This document shows positions 45,593-54,571 of a DNA stretch of 64,000 bases, one piece after another. The stretch is from Acidimicrobiia bacterium UBA5794. Its GTDB lineage: Bacteria > Actinomycetota > Acidimicrobiia > Spongiisociales > UBA5794. The notes beneath the pieces are model-generated. The model saw only the letters and a list, made by a program, of their open reading frames with translations. It was not told where the DNA came from and searched no databases. Made by a program: the position numbers and the translations under genes. The DNA is taken from the NCBI GenBank assembly GCA_002418265.1, contig DIDS01000014.1:1-64000 (forward strand), written 5' to 3'. Position 1 is the first letter of the stretch; each line of letters opens with the position of its first letter.

Positions 45593-46408
45593 TTAGTGAT
45601 CTGGATAGAGAGATGTCTGTACGTACACAGCCGACAACAGGGTGAAAATGTAGGCCTGGAGCGTGATCACGACGATCTCGAAGATGAAGATCCCGAGGGC
45701 CATGATGAACCATGCGATGCCAATTCCGGCTTTTGCTCCGATCTCACCAACATTTGAGATGAACACCCAGCCAGAGACAAGCAGAAGCGTGAGCATGAGG
45801 TGGCCTGCAACCATGTTGGCAAAGAGCCGGACCGCGAGCGTGAGGGGCCGGATGAACAAGATGGAGAAGAACTCGATCAGCCCAACAAGGGGACGAAGTG
45901 CGACGGGAACGCTCGATGGCCACACGATGCCAAGGAAGTAACGCAAACCCTGGCGTTTGATACCTGCCACCACGAAAACGATCCAGCTGATCGCAGCAAG
46001 CATCGCGGGGAGCGCCATGCGGGACGTGACGGGAAAGTTGACGCCCGGAGTCACTTCGTACATGTTCCCGATCAAGACGAAGAGGAACACCGACATGAGC
46101 CATGGGACATACTTGACGCCCTCAGGACCGATGATGTCGATCGCGATCCCGTCCTTGACGAAGGAGACGAGGCTCTCCATGAGTGCTTGAAACTTTGAAG
46201 GGATGACGGACTTCTTGCGGAGACCGAAAAAGAGCAGGGCCGAAACAATCACAGCGATCGCCAGGATGAGGAACACGGTTCGGGTGATGGGAAAACCGAG
46301 GATGGTCCAGATGGGTTCACGAAACTCGAACAGCTCGTTGACGTTTCCCGGCGCGCAGATCACTTCATTGACGTAATCACACTCACCGCTTGCAAGAATC
46401 AGCTCCAC
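45593..46408 (-). CDS. atpB: ATP synthase subunit a
   Basis: This 271-residue membrane subunit forms the proton half-channels. The essential arginine is R194 in LAVRLFANMVAGH, and six or so hydrophobic segments are visible. The extracytoplasmic N-terminus (residues 1-33) contains two cysteines (C10, C18). It overlaps the preceding atpI-like gene by ten bases and lies 22 bases before atpE. Confidence 0.96.
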   Translation of the reverse strand: MELILASGECDYVNEVICAPGNVNELFEFREPIWTILGFPITRTVFLILAIAVIVSALLFFGLRKKSVIPSKFQALMESLVSFVKDGIAIDIIGPEGVKYVPWLMSVFLFVLIGNMYEVTPGVNFPVTSRMALPAMLAAISWIVFVVAGIKRQGLRYFLGIVWPSSVPVALRPLVGLIEFFSILFIRPLTLAVRLFANMVAGHLMLTLLLVSGWVFISNVGEIGAKAGIGIAWFIMALGIFIFEIVVITLQAYIFTLLSAVYVQTSLYPDH

Positions 46409-46845
46409 TCCAGGTCCTTTCGTTCGCCCCTGAGCATCGCTGACGCTTCAAGCGTCAGGAGTGCAAAGAAGGCGGCAATCGCGGCCACACCCATCGCTTT
46501 GCGGTCCACCTCAAAGATCCACGCGACACCGAACATGGAAATGGCGATGAAGCCCATCCTGAGGAAAAACCCGAACAGGGCAGCGACATGATATGTCTGC
46601 ATCGATACCTTCGCCGCGCGGGACAGAATCCAACCGGCGATGAGAAAGTTGACGACGACGATGCCGACCCCGATCGCTGCCGAGAAAGCGCCGACACCGT
46701 CCGTCAGAAGCCAGGCGACGGCAACGATGATGGGCCCGACCACAAGTGCGCGCTTGATGATGTGTCTGGCAACGATCGATTCCACATCGATCGCAACCGG
46801 AAAGGGCCGCGAATAGGCCTCTGCGGCTGTGGCATCAAAGTCCAT
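46399..46845 (-). CDS. atpI: ATP synthase I-like membrane protein
   Basis: This 148-residue protein has four hydrophobic segments (about residues 26-44, 48-68, 83-102, 105-125). Size and position directly before atpB match AtpI/UncI-type proteins that help c-ring assembly. Sequence similarity is too low for me to be certain of the family. The ATG at 46845 is chosen; it overlaps the end of the atpZ-like gene by 11 bases. Confidence 0.75.
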   Translation of the reverse strand: MDFDATAAEAYSRPFPVAIDVESIVARHIIKRALVVGPIIVAVAWLLTDGVGAFSAAIGVGIVVVNFLIAGWILSRAAKVSMQTYHVAALFGFFLRMGFIAISMFGVAWIFEVDRKAMGVAAIAAFFALLTLEASAMLRGERKDLEWS

Positions 46846-47083
46846 CGCGGATCCTGATCGCTTCGGCGGCCTGAGCATCGATCGTCTCTGCAGACTCAGC
46901 CTTCATCTTGTAGAAGGTGCCAACGGCGGCAACGACACTGAAGATGATGACGAAGACGGGGGCGGTTCCCAACCAATGGTCGAGTCCGAGTCCGAGCACG
47001 AGTCCCGCAATCACGGAAGCAAGCAGGTTGCCCGATCCGGACCACCCGCGGACAAGTTCACCCCGAGTTGAAGTGTTGTTCAA
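46835..47083 (-). CDS. AtpZ/AtpI-type small membrane protein
   Basis: This 82-residue protein has two transmembrane segments (about 20-38 and 43-60) and the GLVLGLGLDHWLGTAPVF stretch typical of the AtpZ (putative F0F1 magnesium/calcium or assembly) family. The only usable start is a TTG at 47083, with AAGAGAG six bases upstream. It is the first gene of the ATP synthase operon. Confidence 0.78.
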   Translation of the reverse strand: MNNTSTRGELVRGWSGSGNLLASVIAGLVLGLGLDHWLGTAPVFVIIFSVVAAVGTFYKMKAESAETIDAQAAEAIRIRDGL

Positions 47084-47128
47084 GACGAACTCTCTTACGA
47101 CGTCGCTGTACGGGCAGAAGATAGAGGG

Positions 47129-47156
47129 TTTCCGGATTGCAGTAGCAATCAGGAAA
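47129..47156. terminator. Hairpin between glyA and the atp operon
   Basis: TTTCC-G-GATTGC, loop AGTA, GCAATC-A-GGAAA gives an 11-pair stem with one mismatch, 16 bases after the glyA stop on the minus strand. No long T-run follows. It may end the glyA transcript or lie in the atp leader. Confidence 0.5.
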
Positions 47157-47172
47157 CAGCTTCAGCTTTCGG

Positions 47173-48444
47173 CTAAACGTAGCCGACGAAATCTACGGGG
47201 TAGGCGGGGAACTCTGCCGCGAGTTCGGCGACCCGTGCGCGGAGGTGTTGGAGGGTGGTCGGTTCGTTTCGCTTGCGGAGGAGCTCGACGATTGCGTTGC
47301 CGAGCGTGACCATCTGCTCCTGCTTCATCCCTGCCGTGGTGACCGACGGTGTTCCGATCCGCACACCGGAGGTGACAAAGGCAGACCGGGGATCAGAGGG
47401 GATCGAGTTGCGGTTCAACGTGATTCCCATTTCGTCAAGGAAGCTCGCGGCTTCCATCCCCGTAAGGTCCTCATCAATCGATCTCAGGTCGGTCAGGAAC
47501 ATGTGATTGTCGGTGCCACCCGACACGATCCGAGCCCCTGCACCCGCCATCGCATCCGCAAGAACCGAGGCATTGCGGACCACTTGATGGGCATAGGTCG
47601 AAAACTCGGGCGTCGCGGCCTGTTTGAAGCACAGGGCTTTGCCAGCGATCTGATGGTTGATCGGTCCCCCCTGGGCATAGGGGAAGACCGCCTTGTCGAT
47701 GACCTCGGCGTGTTCATCCCGACACATGATGAGTCCACCCCGAGGACCACGCAATGCCTTGTGGGTGGTCGCCGTGATGATGTCTGCGTATGGAACCGGG
47801 CTCGGGTGGGCACCACCGGCGATCAGGCCGATGATGTGCGCGGCATCAACCAACAAGAGTGCCCCCACCTCATCGGCGATGGCGCGGAACTGTGACCAGT
47901 CGATGAGTCGCGAGTACGCCGAATAGCCAGCGATGATCATCTTTGGCTTGTGTTCGTGTGCAATGGCACGGACGTTGTCGAAGTCAATCTGTTCTGTCTC
48001 GTCGTCAAGGCCGTATGCAACAAAATTGAACAGCTGACCCGAAAAGTTGACAGGCGAACCGTGAGTGAGATGGCCACCCTGATCAAGGCGCATGCCGAGA
48101 ATCGTGTCACCCGGTTCAAGAACGGCGAGATACGCTGCCATGTTTGCCTGTGACCCCGAATGTGGCTGCACATTGACGTGATCGGCGCCGAAGAGACTCT
48201 TTGCCCGATCAATGGCGAGCGACTCAATCTCGTCGATGACGGCACAGCCCTCGTAGTAGCGCCGGCCCGGGTAGCCCTCCGAGTACTTGTTTGCAAGGAC
48301 GGAGCCGGAAGCTTGCATCATTGCCCTCGAGACGAAGTTCTCCGATGCGATGAGCTGCAGATTGGAGCGCTGGCGATCGGCATCCTTTGCGATCATCGCA
48401 GCGAGGGTCGGATCCGCCTCTGCGAGCGGTGTCATGTCTGTCAT
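47173..48444 (-). CDS. glyA: Serine hydroxymethyltransferase
   Basis: This 423-residue PLP enzyme converts serine and tetrahydrofolate to glycine and methylene-tetrahydrofolate. SENFVSRAM, NKYSEGYPGRRYYEG, the PLP-lysine motif TTHKALRGPRGG (K229) and the DNHMFLTDLR region are all canonical. The start at 48444 follows GAGGAAC; a second ATG three codons later is possible. It sits between the translation-factor block and the atp operon, where other actinobacteria often have wecA (rfe) instead. Confidence 0.96.
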   Translation of the reverse strand: MTDMTPLAEADPTLAAMIAKDADRQRSNLQLIASENFVSRAMMQASGSVLANKYSEGYPGRRYYEGCAVIDEIESLAIDRAKSLFGADHVNVQPHSGSQANMAAYLAVLEPGDTILGMRLDQGGHLTHGSPVNFSGQLFNFVAYGLDDETEQIDFDNVRAIAHEHKPKMIIAGYSAYSRLIDWSQFRAIADEVGALLLVDAAHIIGLIAGGAHPSPVPYADIITATTHKALRGPRGGLIMCRDEHAEVIDKAVFPYAQGGPINHQIAGKALCFKQAATPEFSTYAHQVVRNASVLADAMAGAGARIVSGGTDNHMFLTDLRSIDEDLTGMEAASFLDEMGITLNRNSIPSDPRSAFVTSGVRIGTPSVTTAGMKQEQMVTLGNAIVELLRKRNEPTTLQHLRARVAELAAEFPAYPVDFVGYV

Positions 48445-48513
48445 TGCGTTCCTCACACACTCGACGTTGTCATGCGAGGGTAGACACAAAGCGGCACCGA
48501 CCGGATAGACCGG

Positions 48514-49032
48514 CTATCCCTCCGATGCATTCTCGTCAGTCCCCTCGACTCCCCCGTCGGCGAGACGGTCGGCGAATCCCATGCTGATCAATGGGATCAG
48601 CGGCATGAACACACCGAAAACGATCGAATCGACCGTGAAGATGAAGCCAGCCACGAGGCAGACCGGAATCACAGCTGCCAATCTCGCAAGAACCCTTGAG
48701 CGGATTCCAACCGGCGACAGGGCGAACGCTCCACCGACTCCAACGGCAACCAGCGGTGTGAGCACGAGCAACAACTCGCTGCCAGACACGCCCGCAATCA
48801 CAAGCAGGATTCCCCCGACACCAAGCGCATACATCGAAGCCCGAGATCCAACATCCAGTGGTTCAGGTGCCTGACTGAACCCTGCGATCGAGAACGTCGC
48901 AAGCACCACACCAATCGCAACGATGACGAACGCCACAAGAGCAGAGCCTGCGGCTGCAAGGAATGCGAACCACATGGACATGGCGAAGATCAGTGTGCCC
49001 ACCCAAACGGCGAGCCAGGTTCGTGCAATCAC
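48514..49032 (-). CDS. Hypothetical membrane protein
   Basis: This 172-residue protein has about five or six hydrophobic segments and an acidic C-terminal tail (GVEGTDENASEG). I recognise no family motif. It lies 32 bases after tsaC and 69 bases before glyA on the same strand, so it is probably co-transcribed. It takes the place where an undecaprenyl-phosphate GlcNAc transferase gene is commonly found, but it is too short to be one. Confidence 0.7.
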   Translation of the reverse strand: MIARTWLAVWVGTLIFAMSMWFAFLAAAGSALVAFVIVAIGVVLATFSIAGFSQAPEPLDVGSRASMYALGVGGILLVIAGVSGSELLLVLTPLVAVGVGGAFALSPVGIRSRVLARLAAVIPVCLVAGFIFTVDSIVFGVFMPLIPLISMGFADRLADGGVEGTDENASEG

Positions 49033-49064
49033 GGCTGCACCCTATCGCCCGTCCCGGAACGGCC

Positions 49065-49625
49065 TCAGAAACTGATCGGGCCCTTTCGGAGCACCGTTTC
49101 GGCGGGTCGGGTGAGGTCAACCAGCGTTGAGGGCAATCCGCCACCAACGTCCCCCGGAAGGAAGGTGAGGATCTCGTCGCCGAACACTTCCCTGGCCTCT
49201 TCGGCACTTTGTGCTGGCTCGTTCAAAGCGGTGTTCGCCGAGGTCACAGCAAGGGGACCCACCATTTCGAGAAGGGCCAACGCAACGGGATGATCAGGAC
49301 AACGAAGGCCGATCGTGCGGCGGGCGGGGTCACCGAGCCATGGTGGGGCAGTGTCGAGACGCGGCACCACGAGTGTGACAGGGCCGGGCCAGTACTTGTC
49401 GGCCAGCTCGAGCGCTCGATCAGACATTGCACCCAGCAACAGCCCCTGGTCAAGGGATGCGACGAGGATTGCGATCGGTTTCCCCACTTCCCTGCCCTTG
49501 AGGTCGTAGAGCCGGTCAAGTGCGGCTTCGTCGAATGGGTCGACGGCTATGCCATAGACAGTATCTGTTGGGACTCCCACGATCTCGCCACGTTTGAGCG
49601 CCCTTGCTGCTGCCGACACATCCAT
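49065..49625 (-). CDS. tsaC: Threonylcarbamoyl-AMP synthase (Sua5/YrdC/YwlC family)
   Basis: This 186-residue enzyme makes threonylcarbamoyl-adenylate for the t6A modification of tRNA. The core motif GEIVGVPTDTVYGIAVDP, KGREVGKPIAILV, YWPGPVTLV and TSANTALNEP are present. The start at 49625 gives the usual N-terminus. Two further in-frame ATGs at 49640 and 49655 each have their own identical ribosome-binding site, because a 15-base unit is triplicated; use of those would add MLEVE repeats. It follows prmC by 66 bases, as is usual in this block. Confidence 0.92.
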   Translation of the reverse strand: MDVSAAARALKRGEIVGVPTDTVYGIAVDPFDEAALDRLYDLKGREVGKPIAILVASLDQGLLLGAMSDRALELADKYWPGPVTLVVPRLDTAPPWLGDPARRTIGLRCPDHPVALALLEMVGPLAVTSANTALNEPAQSAEEAREVFGDEILTFLPGDVGGGLPSTLVDLTRPAETVLRKGPISF

Positions 49626-49667
49626 CTCTACCTCCAGCATCTCTACCTCCAGCATCGCCACCTCCAG
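49623..49667 (-). repeat. Triplicated ribosome-binding-site/start-codon unit
   Basis: Three tandem 15-base units read CTGGAGGTAGAGATG (twice) and CTGGAGGTGGCGATG on the minus strand. Each contains GGAGGT and, five bases on, an ATG in the tsaC frame. The unit length is a multiple of three, so all three starts give the same protein with zero, one or two LEVEM-type pentapeptides in front. Confidence 0.92.
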
Positions 49668-49691
49668 AGTTCTTGGGCTTGTGAGGCAACG

Positions 49692-50498
49692 CTACTCGAC
49701 TGGGAGTCTTCCCATGACGTACCGATCCCGACCTGTGAGATCCTGCACGACCGTGCCGCCGACATCCGTAAAGGCATCAACGACCGCCTGTGCGTGAAAC
49801 TCGGAAACCTCGATGGCATACACCCCGCCGGGGGCCATCCAATCACCGATCTGTCCAGCAATCCCACGGACGACCTCGTCGCCGTGCGGCCCGGCCACCA
49901 GGGCCACACGTGGCTCCTTGCGCACGTCGGGGGGAAGGTCGGCGTATTCGCGTTCAGCCAGATACGGAGGGTTGGAGACAAGGAGATCAACCTGTCCTTT
50001 GACTGAAGGTGGAATGGGATCGAAGAGGTTGCCATGGGCAACGTTGATCTCAAGGCCGGCACGATCGGCATTTGATCTTGCCACGGCCACCGCCTCGGGA
50101 GACAAGTCCGAAGCATGGACCACGGCATCGGGAAATTGTGCCTTGAGCGCCAATGCAAGGTTTCCGCTCCCCGTGCACAGGTCAACGATGACGAGCGGTT
50201 CAGCAACCATGGTCACGACGAGTTCAAAGAGGTACTCAGTTTCCGGCCGTGGAATCAGCACCCGTGAATCGACAGCGACCTCAATCGATCCGAACGGAAC
50301 CGTTCCCTCAAGGTATTGGAGCGGCTCGTTGTCGAGTCGTCTGGCAACGAGCGAGTCGAATGTTCCGACCTGATCTGGCGTCAGCTCCACCCCGAGCTGG
50401 AGCTCGACACTGTGATGGCCCGTTGCGGCACACAGCAGCCGCAACACCTCGTGGTGTGGGAGCGTCGTGTGCACCCCGATGAGTTCACCAGAGTGCAT
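49692..50498 (-). CDS. prmC: Peptide chain release factor N5-glutamine methyltransferase
   Basis: This 268-residue enzyme methylates the GGQ glutamine of release factors. The N-terminal helical domain is followed by a class I methyltransferase fold: VDLCTGSGNLALAL, HASDLSPEAVAVA and the catalytic NPPY (176-179). Its substrate gene prfA ends two bases before the ATG at 50498, giving the common prfA-prmC pair. Confidence 0.95.
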   Translation of the reverse strand: MHSGELIGVHTTLPHHEVLRLLCAATGHHSVELQLGVELTPDQVGTFDSLVARRLDNEPLQYLEGTVPFGSIEVAVDSRVLIPRPETEYLFELVVTMVAEPLVIVDLCTGSGNLALALKAQFPDAVVHASDLSPEAVAVARSNADRAGLEINVAHGNLFDPIPPSVKGQVDLLVSNPPYLAEREYADLPPDVRKEPRVALVAGPHGDEVVRGIAGQIGDWMAPGGVYAIEVSEFHAQAVVDAFTDVGGTVVQDLTGRDRYVMGRLPVE

Positions 50499-50500
50499 GA

Positions 50501-51580
50501 CTATTCGCCCTCGGACAGCTTCCTGGCCATGTCGTCTTCGATCAGTGCCTCGTGGAGTTCTTCAAGGTCACCGTCGAGCACCGAGGGAAGGGAATGGACC
50601 GTGAGACCTATTCGATGATCTGTGACCCGGTTCTCCTTGAAGTTGTATGTGCGGATCTTCTCGGACCGATCACCGGAACCGACCTGGGATTTGCGGGCAG
50701 CGGCGCGCTCACCCTGTTGCTCTTCCATCTGAATCTGATAGAGCCTTGCCCTGAGCACCCGCATCGCCTTGATTTTGTTCTGGAGCTGGGACTTTTCGTC
50801 CTGACAGGACACGACGATTCCCGTCGGTATGTGCGTGATACGGACCGCAGAATCCGTTGTGTTCACGGATTGGCCACCCGGTCCTTGAGAGCGCATCGTT
50901 TCCACGATGAGATCATTGTCAAGAATCTGCACGTCAACGTCCTCGACCTCCGGGAGCACCGCGACGGTTCCCATCGACGTGTGAATCCGACCCTGTGATT
51001 CGGTGGTCGGAACCCGCTGGACCCGATGTGGTCCGGCCTCATACTTGAGTCTGGACCAGGCGCCCTTTCCCTTGACCGCAAACGTGATCTCTTTGACTCC
51101 ACCGCCATCGGTCGCTGAGACGTCGATGGGTTCAATTGTCCATCCGGAACGTTCGGCAAACCGCTCGTACATGCGATACAGGTCTCCTGCCCACAATGCG
51201 GCTTCATCACCTCCGGCTGCGGCTCTGACCTCCACAATGACGTCCTTGTCGTCGTCAGGATCCTTCGGGATGAGGAGGTTGTGGAGTTCATCCTCGATCG
51301 CTTTGAGCTCTTCGATCCCCGAAGCGATCAGGTCTGCGAAGTACGTGGCCATTTCAGGGTCGTCTTCGTTTGCCGCGAGCTCACGGGCCTCAGCGACCTC
51401 CGTCGCCGTCGCAGTATGGCGACGGAAGGCTTCGACGATCGGTTTGAGTTCGGCGTGGCGTGAGGAAACCTCCCGATACCTGGGCTGGTCGGAAAGGATC
51501 GTGTTGTCTGCAAGCTGCTTGAGTGTCTCCTCGTAGCTTGCCTCCACGTCCAATAGACGTGCCGCAAGCTTGTCATCCAT
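50501..51580 (-). CDS. prfA: Peptide chain release factor 1
   Basis: This 359-residue factor ends translation at UAA and UAG. The GGQ motif is at 235-237 in SQGPGGQSVN. The codon-recognition tripeptide, usually PAT or PVT in RF1, reads PTT here (191-193) in RVPTTESQGRIHTS. The rest of the decoding loop is normal, so RF1 identity is secure. The start overlaps the yqhQ-like gene by eight bases. Confidence 0.96.
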   Translation of the reverse strand: MDDKLAARLLDVEASYEETLKQLADNTILSDQPRYREVSSRHAELKPIVEAFRRHTATATEVAEARELAANEDDPEMATYFADLIASGIEELKAIEDELHNLLIPKDPDDDKDVIVEVRAAAGGDEAALWAGDLYRMYERFAERSGWTIEPIDVSATDGGGVKEITFAVKGKGAWSRLKYEAGPHRVQRVPTTESQGRIHTSMGTVAVLPEVEDVDVQILDNDLIVETMRSQGPGGQSVNTTDSAVRITHIPTGIVVSCQDEKSQLQNKIKAMRVLRARLYQIQMEEQQGERAAARKSQVGSGDRSEKIRTYNFKENRVTDHRIGLTVHSLPSVLDGDLEELHEALIEDDMARKLSEGE

Positions 51581-52517
51581 CGTTGGTTCCCAAGTCGTAC
51601 TGAGCGGAGAGCGCCGCAGCGTTCACCTCACCGCGTTCTTTGACCTCTTCGATGTCGGCTGGCGTCAGTGCTGCAAGGAGTGAGGCGATTGCGACTTCGA
51701 CCTGATCCCCGGTCGGTTCCTTGGTCGTGATGGCCTGAATCCACATCCCCGGTTTGGACGCCCATGCCAGTCGTCGGTGACCCGCAGCGGCCTTCAAGAT
51801 CTCGTAGCTGATCCCGGCGATGACGGGGATGAGAACGATGCGAGCCGCCACCTGGATCAAGAATGGCAGCGGGGCGAGTGTGAGGAAGACCACGAAGGCC
51901 ACCATGGCCACAATGATGATGAACGATGTGCCACACCGCGGATGACGTGGGCTGTATTTCTGAATGGGACCGACGTCGAGTGGGTCCCCGTTTTCATACG
52001 CGTGGATCGTCTTGTGCTCTGCGCCGTGGTATTGGAAGACGCGTTGGATCTCGTCATTGCGACCGATCAGCCAGATGTAGCCGACGATCAAGAAGATCCG
52101 GATGGCGCCATCAACGATGACAAACACGAGCCCGTTTCCGCCAACGAGATCCTTGATCCAGTTCGCGGCGAATGCCGGGGCAAGGATGAAGAGCGCTATG
52201 GCAAAGACGGCAGCAAGAACCATCGTGAAGATGATCTCTTTCCTGCCGACCTGCTCGTCGTCGTCTCCAGCACGTTCTGCGGACCACGACAGGGCACGAA
52301 ATCCGAGTGACAGTGATTCCACGAGCACGAAGACGCCGCGCAGAAACGGAACCTTTGCGAGTGCGTTGCGACTTGACAGTCGCGGAAGTTCGTTGCGTTG
52401 CGCCTCAATGACGCCGTCGGGTCTCCGTACAGCCACAGCCCAGGCGTCGGGAGCGCGCATCATCACGCCCTCGATGACCGCCTGGCCGCCAACTGACGAG
52501 CCAGGTGATCGACTCAA
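51573..52517 (-). CDS. DUF1385 membrane protein (YqhQ-like)
   Basis: This 314-residue protein matches DUF1385: the N-terminal GGQAVIEGVMMRAPD, YHGAEHKTIHAYE in the middle and SPRHPRCGTSFI, with four or five hydrophobic segments. Molecular function is not known, though the H-x-AEHK and Cys/His residues look catalytic or metal-binding. The start is a TTG at 52517 directly after the rpmE stop. Lying between rpmE and prfA is a common position for this family. Confidence 0.9.
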   Translation of the reverse strand: MSRSPGSSVGGQAVIEGVMMRAPDAWAVAVRRPDGVIEAQRNELPRLSSRNALAKVPFLRGVFVLVESLSLGFRALSWSAERAGDDDEQVGRKEIIFTMVLAAVFAIALFILAPAFAANWIKDLVGGNGLVFVIVDGAIRIFLIVGYIWLIGRNDEIQRVFQYHGAEHKTIHAYENGDPLDVGPIQKYSPRHPRCGTSFIIIVAMVAFVVFLTLAPLPFLIQVAARIVLIPVIAGISYEILKAAAGHRRLAWASKPGMWIQAITTKEPTGDQVEVAIASLLAALTPADIEEVKERGEVNAAALSAQYDLGTNDG

Positions 52518-52817
52518 CTAGACCTCCGCGTCTGGTGCTTCGGCGGATTCCGTCGCAGGTTTGGGTTTGGTGGTTGTCTGCCCGTAGCGCCTGCGGAACC
52601 GCTCAACACGACCGGTGGTGTCGACGAGGATCTGCTTGCCGGTATAGAACGGGTGGCTCTGCGATGAGATTTCGACCTTTGCCAGCGGATAGGTGTTGCC
52701 GTCTTCCCATTCGATCGTCTCGGTTGTCTCGATTGTTGACTTCGTCAAGAAGCGAAAATCGGAGGCTGTGTCCTGGAACACGACCGGACGGTATGCCGGG
52801 TGGATATCGGGCTTCAC
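52518..52817 (-). CDS. rpmE: Ribosomal protein bL31, type B
   Basis: This 99-residue protein has the bL31 frame MKPDIHPAYRPVVFQD, then SQSHPFYTGKQ. The zinc-binding cysteines of type A bL31 are missing, so it is the type B (zinc-independent) form. The tail (TTTKPKPATESAEAPDAEV) is longer than usual. It lies 56 bases after rho and directly before the yqhQ-like gene. Confidence 0.95.
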   Translation of the reverse strand: MKPDIHPAYRPVVFQDTASDFRFLTKSTIETTETIEWEDGNTYPLAKVEISSQSHPFYTGKQILVDTTGRVERFRRRYGQTTTKPKPATESAEAPDAEV

Positions 52818-52873
52818 GGTTACTCCTGACTGATGTGGTTGAACTGTAATGGCATCATTTGGTGCTGTGTCTA

Positions 52874-54379
52874 CTAGGTGTTCTTGGCGACCGAGAGCAA
52901 GAACTCCGCATTCGACTTGGTGCTCTTGAGCCGATCGATGAGCAGCTCAAGCGCAGCACCGGATTCAAGCGCGAGCAGGACCCGGCGGAGCTTCCAGACT
53001 TCCTGGAGTTCGGAGGGATCAAACAGCAATTCCTCGCGGCGGGTTCCGGAGGCCTCGATGTCGATCGCGGGATAGATCCGCCGGTCGGCGAGCTTGCGAT
53101 CCAGTCGAAGCTCCATGTTGCCGGTTCCCTTGAACTCCTCGAAGATGACCTCATCCATGCGGCTTCCGGTCTCAACAAGAGCCGTACCGATGATCGTCAA
53201 GCTCCCGCCCTCCTCGATGTTTCGGGCAGCACCGAAGAAGCGCTTCGGCGGGTACAGGGCCGTTGAGTCCACACCACCCGAAAGAATTCGTCCTGATGCG
53301 GGCGTTGCGAGGTTGTGCGCTCGTGCGAGTCTCGTGATCGAATCGAGAAGGATGACGACGTCCTGTCCCATTTCGACCATCCGCTTGGCACGTTCAATCG
53401 CAAGCTCCGAGACTTGCGTGTGCTCTTCAGCTGGACGATCGAAGGTCGAGTAGATGACCTCGCCCTTGACCGATCGCTGCATGTCGGTGACTTCCTCTGG
53501 GCGTTCATCAACGAGCACAACCATGAGATGACATTCGGGGTTGTTGGTCGCGACGGAATGGGCAATCTCTTTGAGTACGGTCGTCTTCCCAGCCTTTGGC
53601 GGCGAGACGATCAGGCCACGCTGCCCCTTGCCGATTGGTGCGATCAGATCAATGATGCGGGCCATCATCAGATGGGATTCGCCGTCAATCTCGAGGCGGA
53701 GACGCACGTCAGGGAACAGTGGTGTCAGCTTGCTGAATTTTGGCCGGCTCTCGGCAACGTCAGGATCGACACCGTTGACCTTCACAGCCCTCACGAGGGC
53801 TGGAAACTTCTCCTGGGCACGGGCGGGGCGAACCGGGCCAGACACGATGTCACCTTTGCGGAGACGGGATTTCCGAACGATGTTGGCTGCGACGTAAGCA
53901 TCCTTGTCACCAGGCAGATAGCCGGTGCAGCGGAGAAATCCGTAGCCCTCGGGGAGGATGTCAAGGATCCCTTCACGGATCTCAAGCTCTGACTCGTCGA
54001 TCGGTTCACGGTTCCTGCCCCGGCTGCGGCTTCTGCCACCGCGGCTTCGGCGACCACCTTGACGATCATCTCCATCGTCACGACCACCTTGACGGTCGTC
54101 GCGATCCTCACGGCGTCCCTGACGGTCTGAGGAAGCGGTCTCCCCGCTCGATTCAGTGTCGCCATCAGAGGCCGGTGCCATGTCGTGTGACGCGGTTTTC
54201 ACACCAACGTCAGCAACGGTCTCGGCAGGGAGCATCTTCTCGTCGAACTTGTCAGCTTCAAGGATTGCAGCGATCAGTTTGGACTTCTGAAGTCCGTCAT
54301 GTTCGACATCAACGGATGCCGCCATTTCACGCAGCTGCGGAAGTTTGAGCTCCTGGAGCCTGGTTCTGGATGTACTCAT
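52874..54379 (-). CDS. rho: Transcription termination factor Rho
   Basis: This 501-residue hexameric RNA helicase has a SAP-like N-terminal helix pair (TRLQELKLPQLREMA), an Arg/Gly/Asp-rich insertion at about 98-140 (repeats of DDRQGGR), the RNA-binding domain (LDILPEGYGFLR), Walker A SPPKAGKTT and Walker B VVILLDSITRLARAHN. The insertion is typical of actinobacterial Rho. The start at 54379 follows AAAGGGG; the longer open frame is not family-like. A -10 element at 54520 gives it its own promoter. Confidence 0.96.
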   Translation of the reverse strand: MSTSRTRLQELKLPQLREMAASVDVEHDGLQKSKLIAAILEADKFDEKMLPAETVADVGVKTASHDMAPASDGDTESSGETASSDRQGRREDRDDRQGGRDDGDDRQGGRRSRGGRSRSRGRNREPIDESELEIREGILDILPEGYGFLRCTGYLPGDKDAYVAANIVRKSRLRKGDIVSGPVRPARAQEKFPALVRAVKVNGVDPDVAESRPKFSKLTPLFPDVRLRLEIDGESHLMMARIIDLIAPIGKGQRGLIVSPPKAGKTTVLKEIAHSVATNNPECHLMVVLVDERPEEVTDMQRSVKGEVIYSTFDRPAEEHTQVSELAIERAKRMVEMGQDVVILLDSITRLARAHNLATPASGRILSGGVDSTALYPPKRFFGAARNIEEGGSLTIIGTALVETGSRMDEVIFEEFKGTGNMELRLDRKLADRRIYPAIDIEASGTRREELLFDPSELQEVWKLRRVLLALESGAALELLIDRLKSTKSNAEFLLSVAKNT

Positions 54380-54519
54380 CTCGTCTATGCCCCTTTCGAG
54401 ATGCAGATGTGGGCGGTCGGATGAACCGGAAAGACAGCGCCTGATCGCAGGAAACGAACGAATCGCTGAGGGATTGCCCACATGAGGACTCCGATCGGAG
54501 CCTGGGTGGGAACGTCGCC

Positions 54520-54525
54520 ATTATA
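54520..54525 (-). promoter_or_regulatory. Candidate -10 element for rho
   Basis: TATAAT on the minus strand, 140 bases before the rho start codon, would begin a leader of about 130 bases. No good -35 is visible. The leader holds a perfect 12-bp palindrome CTCCGATCGGAG (54489-54500), which may matter for rho autoregulation. Confidence 0.5.
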
Positions 54526-54571
54526 GGGGCCGGTTTCGGGTATCGCTGTTTCTTTCGGAAGGATCTGACCG

